Assembly (NCBI GenBank): GCA_006937955.1
Contig: SSNP01000145.1
Location: 47,987-111,986, forward strand
DNA length: 64,000 bases
Direction of reading: 5' to 3'
DNA from: Pachypanchax playfairii
Taxonomy: Eukaryota; Chordata; Actinopteri; Cyprinodontiformes; Aplocheilidae
Positions 43,593 through 55,046 of the stretch are shown piece by piece. The position numbers and the translations under genes are program-made. Within the stretch, counting starts at the first letter, position 1, and each line of letters opens with the position of its first letter. The notes below the pieces were generated by a model. It was given only the letters and a program-made list of their open reading frames with translations, did no database searches and was not told where the DNA came from.

Positions 43593-44065
43593 AGCAGAAC
43601 TAAGTAAGTTTTTTCACCTCAATAAATGTTTTCTAGAGTCCCTGTGGGGGTAAACAAGGACTTGGCGGGGTGATTCGTGGGTCCCTCCCCTCCCTCCGGG
43701 GTCTGTGTCCTGAAAGCAGCACTTGCAACTTTCAGTGGATCGGACCCGACTAATCTCGCGAGAACAAACCTGCTTTACGGCACTCACACTCACGTACATA
43801 AATACAAGCATGAAGCCCTTGCCGTTGTTAGCAACGCCACCCTTAGGAGCGCAAAGATGACAATAATACTCACCTGTCGAGACATTTTCTTGGTTTTGTT
43901 TTTCTTTCTTCTTGCAAAAGCGTTCTCTGCGCGTTGTTGTTGGGGGGGCGGCGGCGGGGTGGAGGGCGTGAGGGGGGGGGTCTGCGGCGGGGGAACGTTA
44001 CGACAGTGAGCTTTCACAGGGGACCAGTAGGGGGAGAGCGAGAGCAAAACTTACTTAGTTCTGCT
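43593..44065. mobile_element. TTAA-flanked MITE M2, 473 bp
   Basis: The ends AGCAGAACTAAGTAAGTTTT and its exact 20-bp inverse bound the element, with TTAA at 43589-43592 and 44066-44069. Excision leaving one TTAA restores the LINE frame P-I-A-L-T-S-H. The interior near 43930-43990 is G-rich. No transposase. Confidence 0.9.
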
Positions 44066-44069
44066 TTAA

Positions 44070-45090
44070 CATCACATGTAGGTAAGCTGATGGAGAAAAT
44101 GATAAATGAAAGGATAGTATATTTTTTAGAAACTAGAAATCTTCAGAGTTATTAGTATGGATTTAGGGAAGGTAGGAGCACAGTTGATCCAGCATTGTTA
44201 CTGGAAGACGAGATCAGAAAATCACAAATAAATAGGGAGTCTGTAGTTACACTTTTCTTTGATATAGAGAAAGCGTACAATATGATGTGGAGAGAGGGGC
44301 TCATCATAAAACTACATCAGATGGGTATAAGGGGGAAAATGTTAAAATGGGTTAGGAATTTCTTTTCTGGTAGAAAAATTTCTATGCATATAGGAAGAGA
44401 ATTTAGCTCTACATATGATGTTGAAAATGGTACGCCTCAGGGCAGTATTATTAGTCCTGTTTTATTTTCAGTCATGATAAATGATATATTTTGTAATGTG
44501 GAGTCGTCTATTGGAGTGTCCCTTTTTGCAGATGATGGGGTGATGTGGAAAAGAGGTCGAAATATTGAGTTTATTGTTGAAAAGATACAACAAGCTATAA
44601 ATAAATTTGAGTCTTGGGCTATAAAATGGGGATTCAGATTTTCAGTAAACAAGACAAAATAATGTTTTTTACAAAGACAAAGATTAATTATAGTATAAAT
44701 ATTAAATTGTATAATCAAAATTTAGAAAAGGTAAATGAGTTTAAATATTTGGGGCTATGGTTTGATTCTGAACTTACATGGGGTTTGCATATTAATAAAG
44801 TTGTAGAAAGACGTCAGAAGGTAATCAATGTAATGAGATGTCTTGGAGGTCGTGATTGGGGAGCAAGCCAATCTTGTTTAAGAAAGATTTCTGTCGCCCT
44901 TATCAGATCTGAAATTGATTACGTGTCAGCAGCAAAAAGTAATCTTAAAAAGTTAGACAGAATTCAGAATAAAGCTTTGCGCATTTGCAGTGGAGCAATG
45001 AGGTCCACTTCTGTAGCTGCTCTCCAGGTTAAAGTTGGTGAAATGCCTTTAGAATTAAGGAGAAGTCCAACAAATCTGATGTACTAGGTA
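44070..45090 (+). pseudogene. LINE reverse transcriptase and thumb, frameshifted
   Basis: KLMEKMINERIVYFLE, a stop at 44153, then FFDIEKAYNMMWREGL (motif A; the first Asp is kept), NGTPQGSIISPVLFSVMIND and SLFADDGVMWKRGRN (motif C FADD intact). A frame change near 44640 leads to FKYLGLWFDSELTWGLHINK and SEIDYVSAAKSN, ending at 45087. The catalytic Asp residues survive although the frame does not. Confidence 0.85.
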
Positions 45091-45132
45091 AATTTACAGA
45101 GGCATAATGTAAGTCATCCTGGACGAAAGCTC

Positions 45133-45744
45133 TTGCAGCCTTGCCAAGAGAGAACTTTAAGACAGGTTAATAGTTTTGGGTGTGTGGTGGGAAGGAATGT
45201 AGAGACAGTTGGTCTAAATGGCCTGGAATTGAGCCCTTCAGTTCTTCTTCCTGCTATAGCTCCATGGCTTTTCAAAGAGACAAAGGTTGATTTCGAATTG
45301 CTAAAGGTGAAAACATATAGTAATGCTGTTATTGAAGGGCATATTAGGAGATTTTATTCTGAATATATTGATACAGATATGTCTAAAAAGATGGATGGTA
45401 AAGTTTGTATTGCTTTTATAATATTAGAGTTTGGAATTAAAGCAAATAAAAGAGTTAGTGATAATTTGTCTGTTTTTACTGGTGTGCTTTTAGCTATACT
45501 TATTGCTTTAAATGTGATAGAGGATATTGAAATAGAAAAAAGTTTTAATAGTTTCAGATTCTAGTAGTGCAATATTGAGTATTAAAAATATGAAATCAGA
45601 CTCTAGACAGGACATCGTCTTAGAAATTCAACAGTTGTTATGTAGATTATATTATTCCAGCAAAGAAATATTGTTTTTGTGGGTACCTTTTCACATTGGG
45701 GTTGTAGGGAATGAATATGCAGACAACTATGCAAAGAAAGGAGC
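45133..45744 (+). pseudogene. LINE RNase H region, broken
   Basis: The frame to 45564 includes PWLFKETKVDFELL. After stops, FLWVPFHIGVVGNEYADNYA and KKGA (45674-45744) match the H-x-G-x2-GNE-x-AD-x2-AK end of eukaryotic RNase H domains in I-type LINEs. The solo LTR at 45745 cuts it. Confidence 0.75.
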
Positions 45745-46405
45745 TGTCAGGTTTTGGGGTTTGTAAAGTTCTTTTGGTAGGGTTTGGTTCTTCTGTGGTT
45801 TTGTTTTCTCTCTGGGGTTTGTTCTGGGGTTGTTCTGGGTTTTAGTCGTTCGCTCCTTTGTCTCTTGTTCAGCTCCCCTCCCGTGTCATAGTTTCATGTT
45901 CTGCTTTTATTTTTAGTTTGTCTGTATTTATGGTTTTGCTTTTATTTTGGTATTGTTTCTACTTCCTGTTTTCCTCCATGTGTCTTAGGTTCCTTGATTG
46001 TTTCATATTGTTTACTTTCTGTTTCATATTGTTTACTTTCTGTTTCATATTGTTTACTTTCTGTTTCGTCAGTCCTCCTTAGTGTTCAGTTCCAGTTGAT
46101 TGTCGTATCAGATGTTTTGAGTTTAGTATTCAGTTTAGTCAGTATTTAAGTAGCGTGTTTGTGTTAGTTCAGTGTTAGTACGTTTTTGTTTTCCTGTCAG
46201 GATCGCTTATGGATTTTCAGTTTGGATTATTATCATACCTGTTTTTTTCATCTGGTTCCTTCCCTCACCTTCATTGTCCTGTAAGTTTGTTTTGCTGCCC
46301 TGTCAGCTGTTTGTATTCTTCTTATTAAATTTATGTTTTAAGTATACATATTGTTGAGTCTCTCCCCTGCACTTGGGTCCACCCTTACAACCTGCAAATT
46401 TAACA
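45745..46405 (+). mobile_element. Solo LTR, 661 bp
   Basis: Starts TGTCAGGTTTTGGGG, ends AATTTAACA, flanked by GGAGC at 45740-45744 and 46406-46410. A TATA-like TATTTAAGTAG lies near 46143. Three tandem 21-bp units (TGTTTCATATTGTTTACTTTC) lie near 46000-46065. Removal restores the LINE frame K-K-G-A-C-K-T. Confidence 0.8.
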
Positions 46406-46410
46406 GGAGC

Positions 46411-46800
46411 ATGTAAAACATATATAGATTTTCCATGTAAAATCAGTAAGTCAGAGGCAGTGTGTATTATTAAAGAAAACATTTTAAAAAATGGCAAGAA
46501 AGGTGGGATGGGGAAATTAAAGGACGGTTTTATTATAGTTTACAAAAGAAGGTGGGGGAGACAAGATCATGGAAATTTAAAAGTCGAAAAGAAGAAGATG
46601 TCATGTCCCGAATGAGACTTGGGTATATGGCCTTAAATAGCACTTTACATATAATTGGCAAACATGAAACTAGAAATTGCAGCTACTGTGGAGAGTTGGA
46701 AACATTAGAACATGTTATTATTCACTGTGAGAAGTACAGAAAACAGAGAACAGTATTGCAAGCTAGAGTTTTAGAACAAAGGATTCCTTTTTTTAGTTAA
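46411..46800 (+). pseudogene. LINE C-terminal Cys-His segment
   Basis: ACKTYIDFPCKISKSEA, then in another frame MRLGYMALNSTLHIIGKHE and CSYCGELETLEHVIIHC-EKYRKQR. The C-x2-C-x8-H-x4-C pattern is the terminal zinc motif of I/jockey-type LINE ORF2. Confidence 0.8.
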
Positions 46801-47751
46801 GGAAATATTAGTAGGTATAGCATTAGATGTTGTTTTTAGGCTTTAATTGTATATTTAAAATCCACAGGATTATATTTTCAGATTTAAGGACAAGACTGCT
46901 GGGGCCTTCCTGGCCCACACTCCATTCCAGAAGGTGGTGGTAATGCACACCAAAAGTTGCTTGCCAACTGCCATAAAAATCAAGAAGACAGCTCAGTGCC
47001 GGACCATTGTCTTTTGTCCTCAGTCATGTCGTGCCCTTTGTGATGTCCCTGTCGTATTGCTGCCATAGTCCTTGTCATAGTATAGAGTCACAGTGATAGC
47101 CATAGCATTAGAGTCTGCAGTTAATGTCACAGTCATTTGCATATGCGCTGCTTTGGACTTTTAGATTTTGAGTTTTCTTCAACAACTTGGTTTTTTGGAC
47201 TTACGCCTGTCTCTTCTGTGAGTAGTGACTTTTTGTTCTAGTTCTTTTGAATATTTTGCATTCATGTGGTTTTAAACTTTTTTGGGTTTTGGACTTGGTA
47301 TTAACCCCCGTCTCCAACAAAAGAGCAGATTGATTGATTGATTGTTGTCAATAAACTCTTCTATTTGAGCCTGCCACTCCCTGCCTCTCTGCTTTTGAGG
47401 TCCACAACATTGTGAAGCCTGAAAGACAGAAGAGAAAGATTCACAATAAAACACAAAAGAGAGAAACAAATCTAGAGTCCGATCCGTTCTGTTAAACAAG
47501 TCAACAAACTTTATTTACATTATATTCAACTGTCCTGCTATCTTTGTAACAAGTGATCAATTTCTTCAAAACAGTAAAATAAAGGGCTTTTTTTCAAGCT
47601 AGCATGTTATCATACATGCATTTATAGATAAATAGCATGTGCAATACAAATGAGGTCTTTGTGAAGCAGGTCAGTTTAAGCCCAGATTCCAACATGACTG
47701 CACAGAAAATAAAAGCAATAAACTTATGTAAATTAATCATCCACTCATCTT
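46801..47751. other. Intergenic, nothing recognised
   Basis: Only short repeated pieces (ATTGATTG near 47332). No exon of myo18a or other gene recognised. Confidence 0.4.
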
Positions 47752-47755
47752 TTAA

Positions 47756-48253
47756 ATAGTCCCTTCCATTAAAAATTGTTTTTCTGAGGTTTCTGTTGAA
47801 TATTTTAGCTCCACAGGTGTTCTTACCTTCATAGTGGGTGAAAACAGGTCAACAACTTCTCTTTCTGTTTTAATCTCTCAAACTACGCAAGTGGTGATCT
47901 CCGGCAGTTGAAACCACGCCTAGCATGCTGTTGGCTAAAAGCTGTTAGCATAAGACGTAACAAACAGGAAGACACAACGTCTGACGTTACCATGCACAGC
48001 GGGGTAGGAAACGGTATACCTTGCTCTCATAGGCTAGTTTGTTAGCCAATCAGAGTCCAGAAAATTCGAATGATGAATATTAATGAGAGGCAGCAGGAAG
48101 CCTGATGGAACCAGCTGAATTTTAATGCAGACAGATTGAAAGGTCTGTTAATCAGTGTTTCCTGACGTTTTTTTAGATATAAAATGTTTCATATTACTGG
48201 TTAATACTTAAGAAATAACCACAAAGTCCTGATATTTGTTTGAAATGGCCTCT
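47756..48253 (+). mobile_element. MITE family M1, best copy (498 bp, TTAA-flanked)
   Basis: TTAA at 47752-47755 and 48254-48257. The right end is GAAATGGCCTCT, whose inverse AGAGGCCATTTC matches the left-type end AGAGGCCCTTCC seen in copy 1 (here mutated to ATAGTCCCTTCC). The body is shared with 6779-7283 and 10530-10930. It includes TGACGTTA, a CRE-like half site. Confidence 0.75.
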
Positions 48254-48257
48254 TTAA

Positions 48258-49428
48258 CACCAACATCATATAAAAAACGTCAAACTTTTCTAACTAGTTC
48301 ATTACGAATGTGTCATGTGACCACTGAGCAAACATTAACATCACTTACAAACACACAGTCGGACCACATGTATGATTCTTACAGACGAAGGAAGTTCAGC
48401 TCTAAATGTTCTGTATCAAAATCCTCCAATACAATAGAAAGGCACAAGGGGACCTGGTTCAGTGGATCAAGGTTTGACTGGTGAATTCTGAGTAACAGAA
48501 GAGAGAGTCTGAGACATACAGGTACTGAGTTCTTCTGAAGCTCCTCCCTCTCCACATGCTGAAGGATCCTTTCATCATTTAGAAGTCAAACTGAAAACAC
48601 AAGCAGGTTTCTATCAGATTTGTTTCAGAGCAGCGTTGAAGCAAACCCAGCAGCTGAAACCATTTTAGACACATTAAATAAATACAGATTTATCAGCTCA
48701 AAAAAAGACAATACTTTGTTTTTTGTTTTGTTATAAGTGAAGCTAAACTCTGTCACTTTTCACTGCTTTTTTATTTAGAAGTTAATGATGTTGAGCTTCC
48801 ACGTCCTGGACACATCAGAGGATCTGATTCATGAACCTCAGTTTACTGGATATGAAATTAAACGGACTAATGAATACCTGGATGGTTTTAACAGAACCAT
48901 AAATTAACTGATAACATTCAGTCAGCAAAATTTACTAAACAGTCTGTGTGTGTGTCACCTGAACCTGCACCGCTGTTGAGGAGTTCATCGAAAACATGCA
49001 CAAGTGTGCACGCACACACAGAAATAGACATTAAAACAATGTGCACACAGTTTGAACATGAGTGTATTGGTGATACACGAAAGTGGGCAGAAACATAACT
49101 TTGGTGTTCCAAGAGAAGAAAAAAATAATTTCCATTTCAAGTTTTTTAAAAATTCTTTCATTCAGGTGGGAAAAAAATGGAAGTTAAACATGTTCAAAGT
49201 TGAAGAAAAAGATAAAAAAAATTGTCATCTGATGAAATCAGAGGATCCATTAAACTAACATATGCTGTCTGAAGTTTTGATGGACGTGATTGTGACCAAG
49301 TGACAACATCAGACGCACAGCTGGTAACCTCAGCATGCAGAGTGGACTGAGAGGAGGTCACCAGGACCAGGTCTAAGGAGACCTGTTCTGTCATTGTCTT
49401 ATACATAATGGACATTTTTGTTTCTAGA
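48258..49428 (-). other. myo18a: Probable myo18a 3' UTR and downstream sequence
   Basis: Lies after the myo18a stop in minus sense. No other gene seen. Several TTTATT (AATAAA on the minus strand) occur, for example near 48770, so the UTR end is undetermined. Confidence 0.35.
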
Positions 49429-49519
49429 CTAGCCCAGTGTAGCTGCACCTTCCTCTTCATCTTTCTCATCTTCGTCATCATCAGACCTATCAAAGCAGTA
49501 CTGTGTTCGTCCAGGGGGG
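49429..49519 (-). CDS. myo18a: myo18a last coding exon (putative)
   Basis: Acceptor CTGCAG (49520-49525). The exon completes a split Ser codon from 50825-50937 exactly and reads PPGRTQYCFDRSDDDEDEKD, then EEEGAATLG and a TAG stop. Human MYO18A ends with a longer tail containing a DRSDDEHD stretch; DRSDDDEDEKDEEE is a plausible shortened, more acidic counterpart. Phase agreement and the acidic motif support the call. Other 3' exons may be used in alternative transcripts. Confidence 0.65.
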
Positions 49520-49984
49520 CTGCAGAGGGGAAAGACAAGAAATGTCCAGCATTATTACAGAAACAGAAGAAACAAGCAGCTGGTTTCATCTGAGAAACAC
49601 GTCTGAGTCTGAATCAGTTCAATCTGTGGAGCAGGTATCAGCAACCGGTTTGAAACCGAGAACTACTTCATGAGTCCTGGGCCACTCAAGGTTATCTTTT
49701 CTAAACTTCGTGTAAAATAAACACGTTTAATGATTTTTTACAAGATATTGCTATTTTTAAATCTATATAAATGTTAATGCGATTACATGAGAAAAGCTGC
49801 AGGATAAAATGACATTTTAGAGACTGTCTGTGGTTCATAGGGGACCATGTTGGTGATCCTTGCAGTGGAGCCCCCGATGACCCCCCCAACAGAGTAATGT
49901 GAGTTAACTTAAACAGCAAAGTAGCCATGCAGTCATACATGTAAACCAACTGCTTCTAGCATCACATGTAGTCATGTTACAGCA

Positions 49985-50170
49985 TGGAATGATGCATCTG
50001 AGCAAGACAGAGAGAGAGAGAGCGAGAAAGAGAGACAGACCGTCACATGGAGAGACAGTCAGTCAGAGAAAGAGACAGACAGAGAAACAGACAGTCAGAT
50101 GGAGAGACATACAGTGAGACAGACAGTAAGAGAGACAGATAGTCAGATGGAGAGACAGGAGTTATTATCT
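49985..50170 (+). repeat. GACA-rich simple repeat
   Basis: Degenerate tract of GAGAGACAGACAGTCAG-type units. Confidence 0.8.
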
Positions 50171-50824
50171 GTTAATATGTAATAATAAAAGGTGAGTTTA
50201 CTTGATAGTTTATGTCTCTTCCACATTGATTGTTCAGATAAAACTGAACAGATCTGTGATTCATTAGTTCACAACATGCTTCAGATAAACTCTTCAAGCA
50301 AGTCACCTACTTTTAACCTCAGTTACTGTTGGGCCGATACAAATACTTCATGGTTAAACTGTCTGTCTATCTTCTTCCTCGTCTTCTCATTCTTCTTGTA
50401 TAATTGGGGACTTTAACTCCTTGTTCACACTGGAATCAGCTTCAGAGATAATGTGAGGAGTTCCATTGTCCTGGGGTAGCATGGAGTAGAGTCACTGGCC
50501 CTCCCCATAAAAAGAATTCAGTTAACGTAGTTTGGGTATCTGATTAGGAGGCCTCTTGGTCACCTCCCTCTAAGTTTTCTGGGGATGTCCCACTGGAAGG
50601 ATTATCTATCCTCTCTGGCCAAGAACACCTTGGGTCTACAGGAGGAGATGGTGAGTTTTGCTGAGTAGAGGAATGCCTGGGTTTGCCTCCTAGACTTGTC
50701 TCTGTGACTCAAGATTTGGTAAGCAAAACAGGATGGATAAATAGATGGATTTAGTTTTTTTTTCTGACAAGGATTACATGAACCCTTCTATCACAAACGT
50801 TTCTACAATTATAGCAATACTCAC
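50171..50824. other. myo18a intron, nothing recognised
   Basis: No repeat or exon identified. A short piece near 50560-50640 (CACCTCCCTC to GGGATGTCCC) resembles old reverse-transcriptase-linked spacer seen in fish LINE copies but is too short to call. Confidence 0.35.
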
Positions 50825-50937
50825 CTGGGACTTTTGAGTTTGTCATCTAGGAAGTTCTTGCTGGATTTGCTTTTGGACAACCAAGACTTGATCTCATCCA
50901 CCTGATCCTCTAGTTCAGAGTCTGAGTCTGAATGTCC
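50825..50937 (-). CDS. myo18a: myo18a coding exon (C-terminal SELED-VDEIKSWL block)
   Basis: Acceptor AGTCAG upstream of 50937, donor GTGAGT (50824 downward). The 113 nt start in phase 0 and end in phase 2. It reads GHSDSDSELEDQVDEIKSWL, then SKSKSSKNFLDDKLKSP. Human MYO18A has a closely similar [20 protein letters not shown] after the coiled coil. This is the non-helical tail region. The exon upstream (57477-57616) ends in phase 2, so at least one exon of 3n+1 bases must lie between, and I could not find it. Confidence 0.85.
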
Positions 50938-51744
50938 CTGACTATAGATGAGTCAGAAAAAAGAACATTTAGAGGTGGCAACAAGCAGAAAAGATTGCCT
51001 TGAAGTTTATTTGCAAAGTCAGTAATCTAAGATTCAGAGAGGAAGAACAGGATAATGTTAACATACAATAGGATTTTCTTATAGGACCTGGAACTATGGG
51101 TTAGTGTAAAACCAGAGGGAGAATGAGGCGCGTTATCCAGAAAGCACATGCCATCTCAAAGAGCTTCTGTAAACAGGCAAAAACCTGCTAAAAAAAAAGG
51201 TGTAAAAAAAAAAACTTCTTTCCATCAGAACAGAGATGAGTCGATGTTAGGATGACCAACCAAACTTTAGAGCTAGATATGTGAAGGAAACACAGCAGGA
51301 TTAACACTTCCAATAAAATAATTTAAACCATAAGAACACATTATTGGCATTTTTAAACCAGCCTTTCAAATATTTGGTGGACACTCATGTTTATTTTACA
51401 AACCAAATTAATGACACCCCACAAATTAACTGTTTACTTTATACGACAAAACGGCCAACCAGCATAAGTGATGCAGCTTTTTCAAATTGCTGTTTTTTTT
51501 ATTAGAAAACAATGTTTTGTTCTGATTTTTCAATGTTACTACAAGCTCTCCTAAAACATTTGTGGATTTTCTCCAGGTCCACTAATTTTCTCTCACAGAC
51601 CAAAAAAAGAGCATGTTAGGTTAACTAGAGAATCTAACTTGGCACAAGATGTGACTGTGTGCCTGGCTGCTACATCTCTGAGTATAACCCCTCCTTTTGC
51701 TTAATGGCATATGAGTCTAAACGGTAACATGCAACAATGCACAT

Positions 51745-53577
51745 TGGATAAATGAATCTTGTAAGTACAGTTTTACTTGAAGAAGCTGGAGATTATGGAT
51801 CAAAATTAGGTAATTATGGACCTATATCCAATCTACCCTCCATCTCAAACATTCTAGAAGACAGTAACAAACCAGTTATGTGATCATCTACACAGTAATA
51901 ATCTTTTTGAAGAGTTCCAGTCAGGATTTAGATCATCAGCACTGAAACAACACTGATAAAAGTTTCTAATGATATTCTCATGTCCTCAGACAGTGGACTT
52001 GTGTCTGTACTTGTCCTGTTAGATCTCAGTGCTGCGTTTGATACTATAGATCATAAGATCCTATTGAAGAGGCTTGAATATGATATTGGGATTCAGGGAA
52101 CTGCATTAAACTGGTTTGAATCATATTTAACTGAAAGATTCCAGTTTGTTCATGTCATGTCAAGGGGCGGCCGTGGCTCGGGCGGGTCGTCTGGTAACCA
52201 GAAGGTCACTGGTTCAAATCCCTGCTCCTCCCAGAGAAAAAGATTGCCTGGCTGTTGTGTCCTTGGGCAAGACACTTAACCCACTTTGCCTGTTTGTTGG
52301 TGGTCAGACGGTCCGGTGGTGCCTGGCAGCCTCACCTCTGTCAGTGTGTCCCAGGACAGCTGTGGCTACAACATGTGTGTAGTTCATCATCACCAAACGC
52401 GTGAGTGTGTGTGTGTGAATGACATACTGTAGTCTGAAGCGCTTTGGGGGTCATAGGACCTGAGTAAAGTGCTATACAAGTACACTCCATTTAACATGTC
52501 ATGGAGTTCCTCAGGGATCAGTGCTTGGACCAATTCTCTTTACTGAAACATGTTACCAGGACGACCTACTTCCACCTGCGTAATGTTGATAAAATTAGGA
52601 GCATTTTGAATCAAAGAGATGCAGAAACTTTAGTTCATGTATTTATTACTTCTAGACTTGATTACTGTAATTCATTATTATCAGGATGTTCTAATAGTTC
52701 TGTTAAAGACCTCCAGCTGATCCAAAATACTGCTGCCAGAGTTCTGATGAGAGTTAGAAGGAGAGACCATATTTCTCCTGTTTTAGCATCACTTCATTGG
52801 CTCCCTGTAAGGTCTAGAATAAAGTTTAAGGTTTTACTTTTGACGTATAAGGCCTTGAACGACCAAGCTCCAGCTTATAGTAAAGATCTTATTGTTCCAT
52901 ATGCTCCTAACAGANGCACTTCGCTCTCAGACTGCAGGTCTGCTTGTGGTTCCTAGAGGTTCTAAAAGTAGAATGGGAGGAAGAGCTTTTAGTTATCAGG
53001 CTCTTCTCCTGTAGAACCAGCTTTTTATCCGTGAGGCAGACACCTTGTGTAGTTTTAAGACTTTAAACTTTCCTTTTTACACAATCCTATAGTCAGGGTT
53101 AGCTTGGGTTCTCCTGATCCATCCCTTTAGTTATGCTGCTATAGGTTTAGACTGCTGGAGGACATACTGTCCACATGTCTTCACTCTGCTGTCTCTCTTT
53201 ACTCTCCATGTTTGTATTGATTGTTATTGCTGTCATTAACTGTTTCTCTGTTTATCTTTCTATAGACATGACGACTGTCCAAATCCATCAGTGTTTGTCT
53301 CTTTCCTGTCAGCTCAGACCACAGTCAGCATCCTGAGCCGGGTTCTGGTTCTGGTTTTGGTTCTGCTAGAGGTTTCTTCCTGTTAAAAGGGAGTCATTCC
53401 TTTCTACTGTCTCTAATCGTGCTGCTCAGGATGGAGGATTGTGCTGAACTAACAATTCAGCCCAATCAGCTGGTTCATTAGATAGAAAATATTTTATTAT
53501 TAATTGGTTGATTTTTCTGTAAAGTACCTTGAAATGACTTTGTCATGAACTGGCGCTTTATAAATAAATAAACTTGA
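51745..53577 (+). mobile_element. L2-like LINE, 5' truncated, with SINE insert
   Basis: Same family as 18093-19795. Reads NYGPISNLPSISNILE, VLVLLDLSAAFDTIDHKILL (motif A), then a SINE at 52157-52497. After it come SLLKHVTRTTYFHLRNVDKI, LDYCNSLLSGCSNSSVKD and SPVLASLHWLPVRSR. It ends with the tail GCTTTATAAATAAATAAACT. A single N at 52916 and several frame changes are present. The YADD region is missing, lost with the sequence next to the SINE. It lies antisense to myo18a. Confidence 0.85.
52157..52497 (+). mobile_element. tRNA-derived SINE inserted in an L2-like LINE
   Basis: The head GGGGCGGCCGTGGCTCGGGC holds a box-A-like sequence and GGTTCAAATCC a box B, followed by the core TTGTGTCCTTGGGCAAGACA and the tail GCGCTTTGGGGGTCATAGGA. 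CATGTCATG occurs just before and just after, as expected of target duplication. A related copy is at 594-845. Confidence 0.85.
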
Positions 53578-53799
53578 ATATTGTGGATATAATTTTTGTT
53601 TAAATTCAGATAAGACAAAGGTGGTAGTCTTTGAACCCTGGGAGCACTGTGTAGAACTAATTGCATATGGGTTCTGACTGATTTTGGGTCAGAACAGAAT
53701 GTGAATTAACATGGCTCTTCCAGATCTATGTGTAGCCCTGTGTGGAGTCCGTGCTACACTAAGATCTGGGATTGCTATCTGGTATAATATTTTAATCTG

Positions 53800-54185
53800 A
53801 ATGGAGGACGTACCAGCAAGTGTCTGCCTTTGAGGATTTGTCTTTAGCCAATCACAGTAAATCAAGTTCTTGTAAATCCAGTCAGGAGTAAAATACACAC
53901 ATCGTTACCATCAAGAAATACACAAAGTTTTTACCTTTGATCATTTTCAACCAAGAAATCGTCTCTAGTCCTAAAATAGATTCAATAGCTGCTTTTATGT
54001 GTACATCCACCAGCAGCCATCTTTGTTTTACTTTACCTGGGTACTTGCTGCCAGTCCTGAAAACCCGCCCAAAGGCACGATGCTAACACATAATTGATCT
54101 GAACCACCAGTGGAGTCGAGTCAGATGGTTCAGTTGGAGCAGAACAAGATGGATTTTCATGGGTTTGAAAAACTACAAATCTCGT
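53800..54185 (+). repeat. Dispersed repeat R2, copy 2
   Basis: Aligns with 3536-3905 (see that entry). This copy has an extra ~25 bp near 53895. Confidence 0.65.
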
Positions 54186-54476
54186 GAGAATCCATCTTGC
54201 AGCACGAGGTTAAGTGTGAATTTAAGGTAGTAAGTAGTTTTAATTTATATCTAATTTGCTAAAACAGCAGCCAACGAGAACGTTTTAAACCTACATTCAA
54301 CTTTTTACAAACTGCACTCTCTATTTCAAGTTAGCAACCACAATCATGCAACTTAACAATGTGAACACATGCAACAAAGAGTGGATTAAAAGAAAGGTAT
54401 GAAGAGACTGTGATCATGATGTACTTATCACATTGGCATTGGTATGAGTTTATTTAAACAGGGACACTGAGCAATT

Positions 54477-54900
54477 TAAAGGTGGAACATGAACACCACG
54501 GTAACATCCAGTGCGCGGATGCTGCAGCCACGTCAAAACAAGGCCTTCAGCAGTCGGGGTGCCAGGCTCATAACCCCCGTGTGTGCTCCAATCCTGCAAA
54601 AATTCCTCCCCCAAACCCCCTCTGGCACCCGATCCTCTCCGGTTGCTCCTCCCCAGAGAAGGACAACAAATTCCAGGGGCTCTGAAGCAGCTGCTCGATC
54701 TGCTGACTCCGCCCCCCTCCACAGTACCCGCCTCTCTATTACAGAACATTCACTGTATTAGGCAACCCGCAATGGTGCCCGCTGCTCTGCCCACTATAGC
54801 GATTGGGATTACGCTTTGCATTCTGGGAAATTCAGAAAGTGGCGGCCATCTTTACAGCGTAACGAGCATATACAAACTGTTTACACAAACAGTATATCGC
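54477..54900. mobile_element. Relative of TTAA element T2 (partial)
   Basis: TTAAAGGTGGAACATGAAC at the left recalls T2 (TTAAAGGTGGTATAT). The interior shares GTATTAGGCAACCC and ATGGTGCCCGCTGCTCTGCC with 32730-32770. The right end was not found. Confidence 0.5.
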
Positions 54901-55046
54901 GTATAAGAATCATAGTTTTTTCAGAACAAATGTAAAAACAACATGTTAAAATCCCGCAAAGGATGTGGACTGTACAGGGACACCATAAACAGGGAAACCA
55001 GGGACAGGTATATCGATAAAATCATCATTATAAGCAGTTAGGAATA

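Larger units (their letters stand above)
41640..46800 (+). mobile_element. I/Nimb-like LINE with RNase H, dead, carrying three nested inserts
   Basis: With the inserts (42712-43124, 43593-44065, 45745-46405) removed, the element reads in order: EEP endonuclease, reverse transcriptase, RNase H and a terminal Cys-His motif. This domain order, with RNase H after RT, is that of the I/Nimb group. Several frameshifts and stops break it. There is no 5' UTR or first ORF, so it is 5' truncated near 41640. Confidence 0.8.

Noticed and set aside
49194..49589. 131-codon minus frame over the myo18a last exon
   Set aside because: Different frame from the one fixed by splice phase; the correct frame gives the DRSDDDEDEKDEEE ending.
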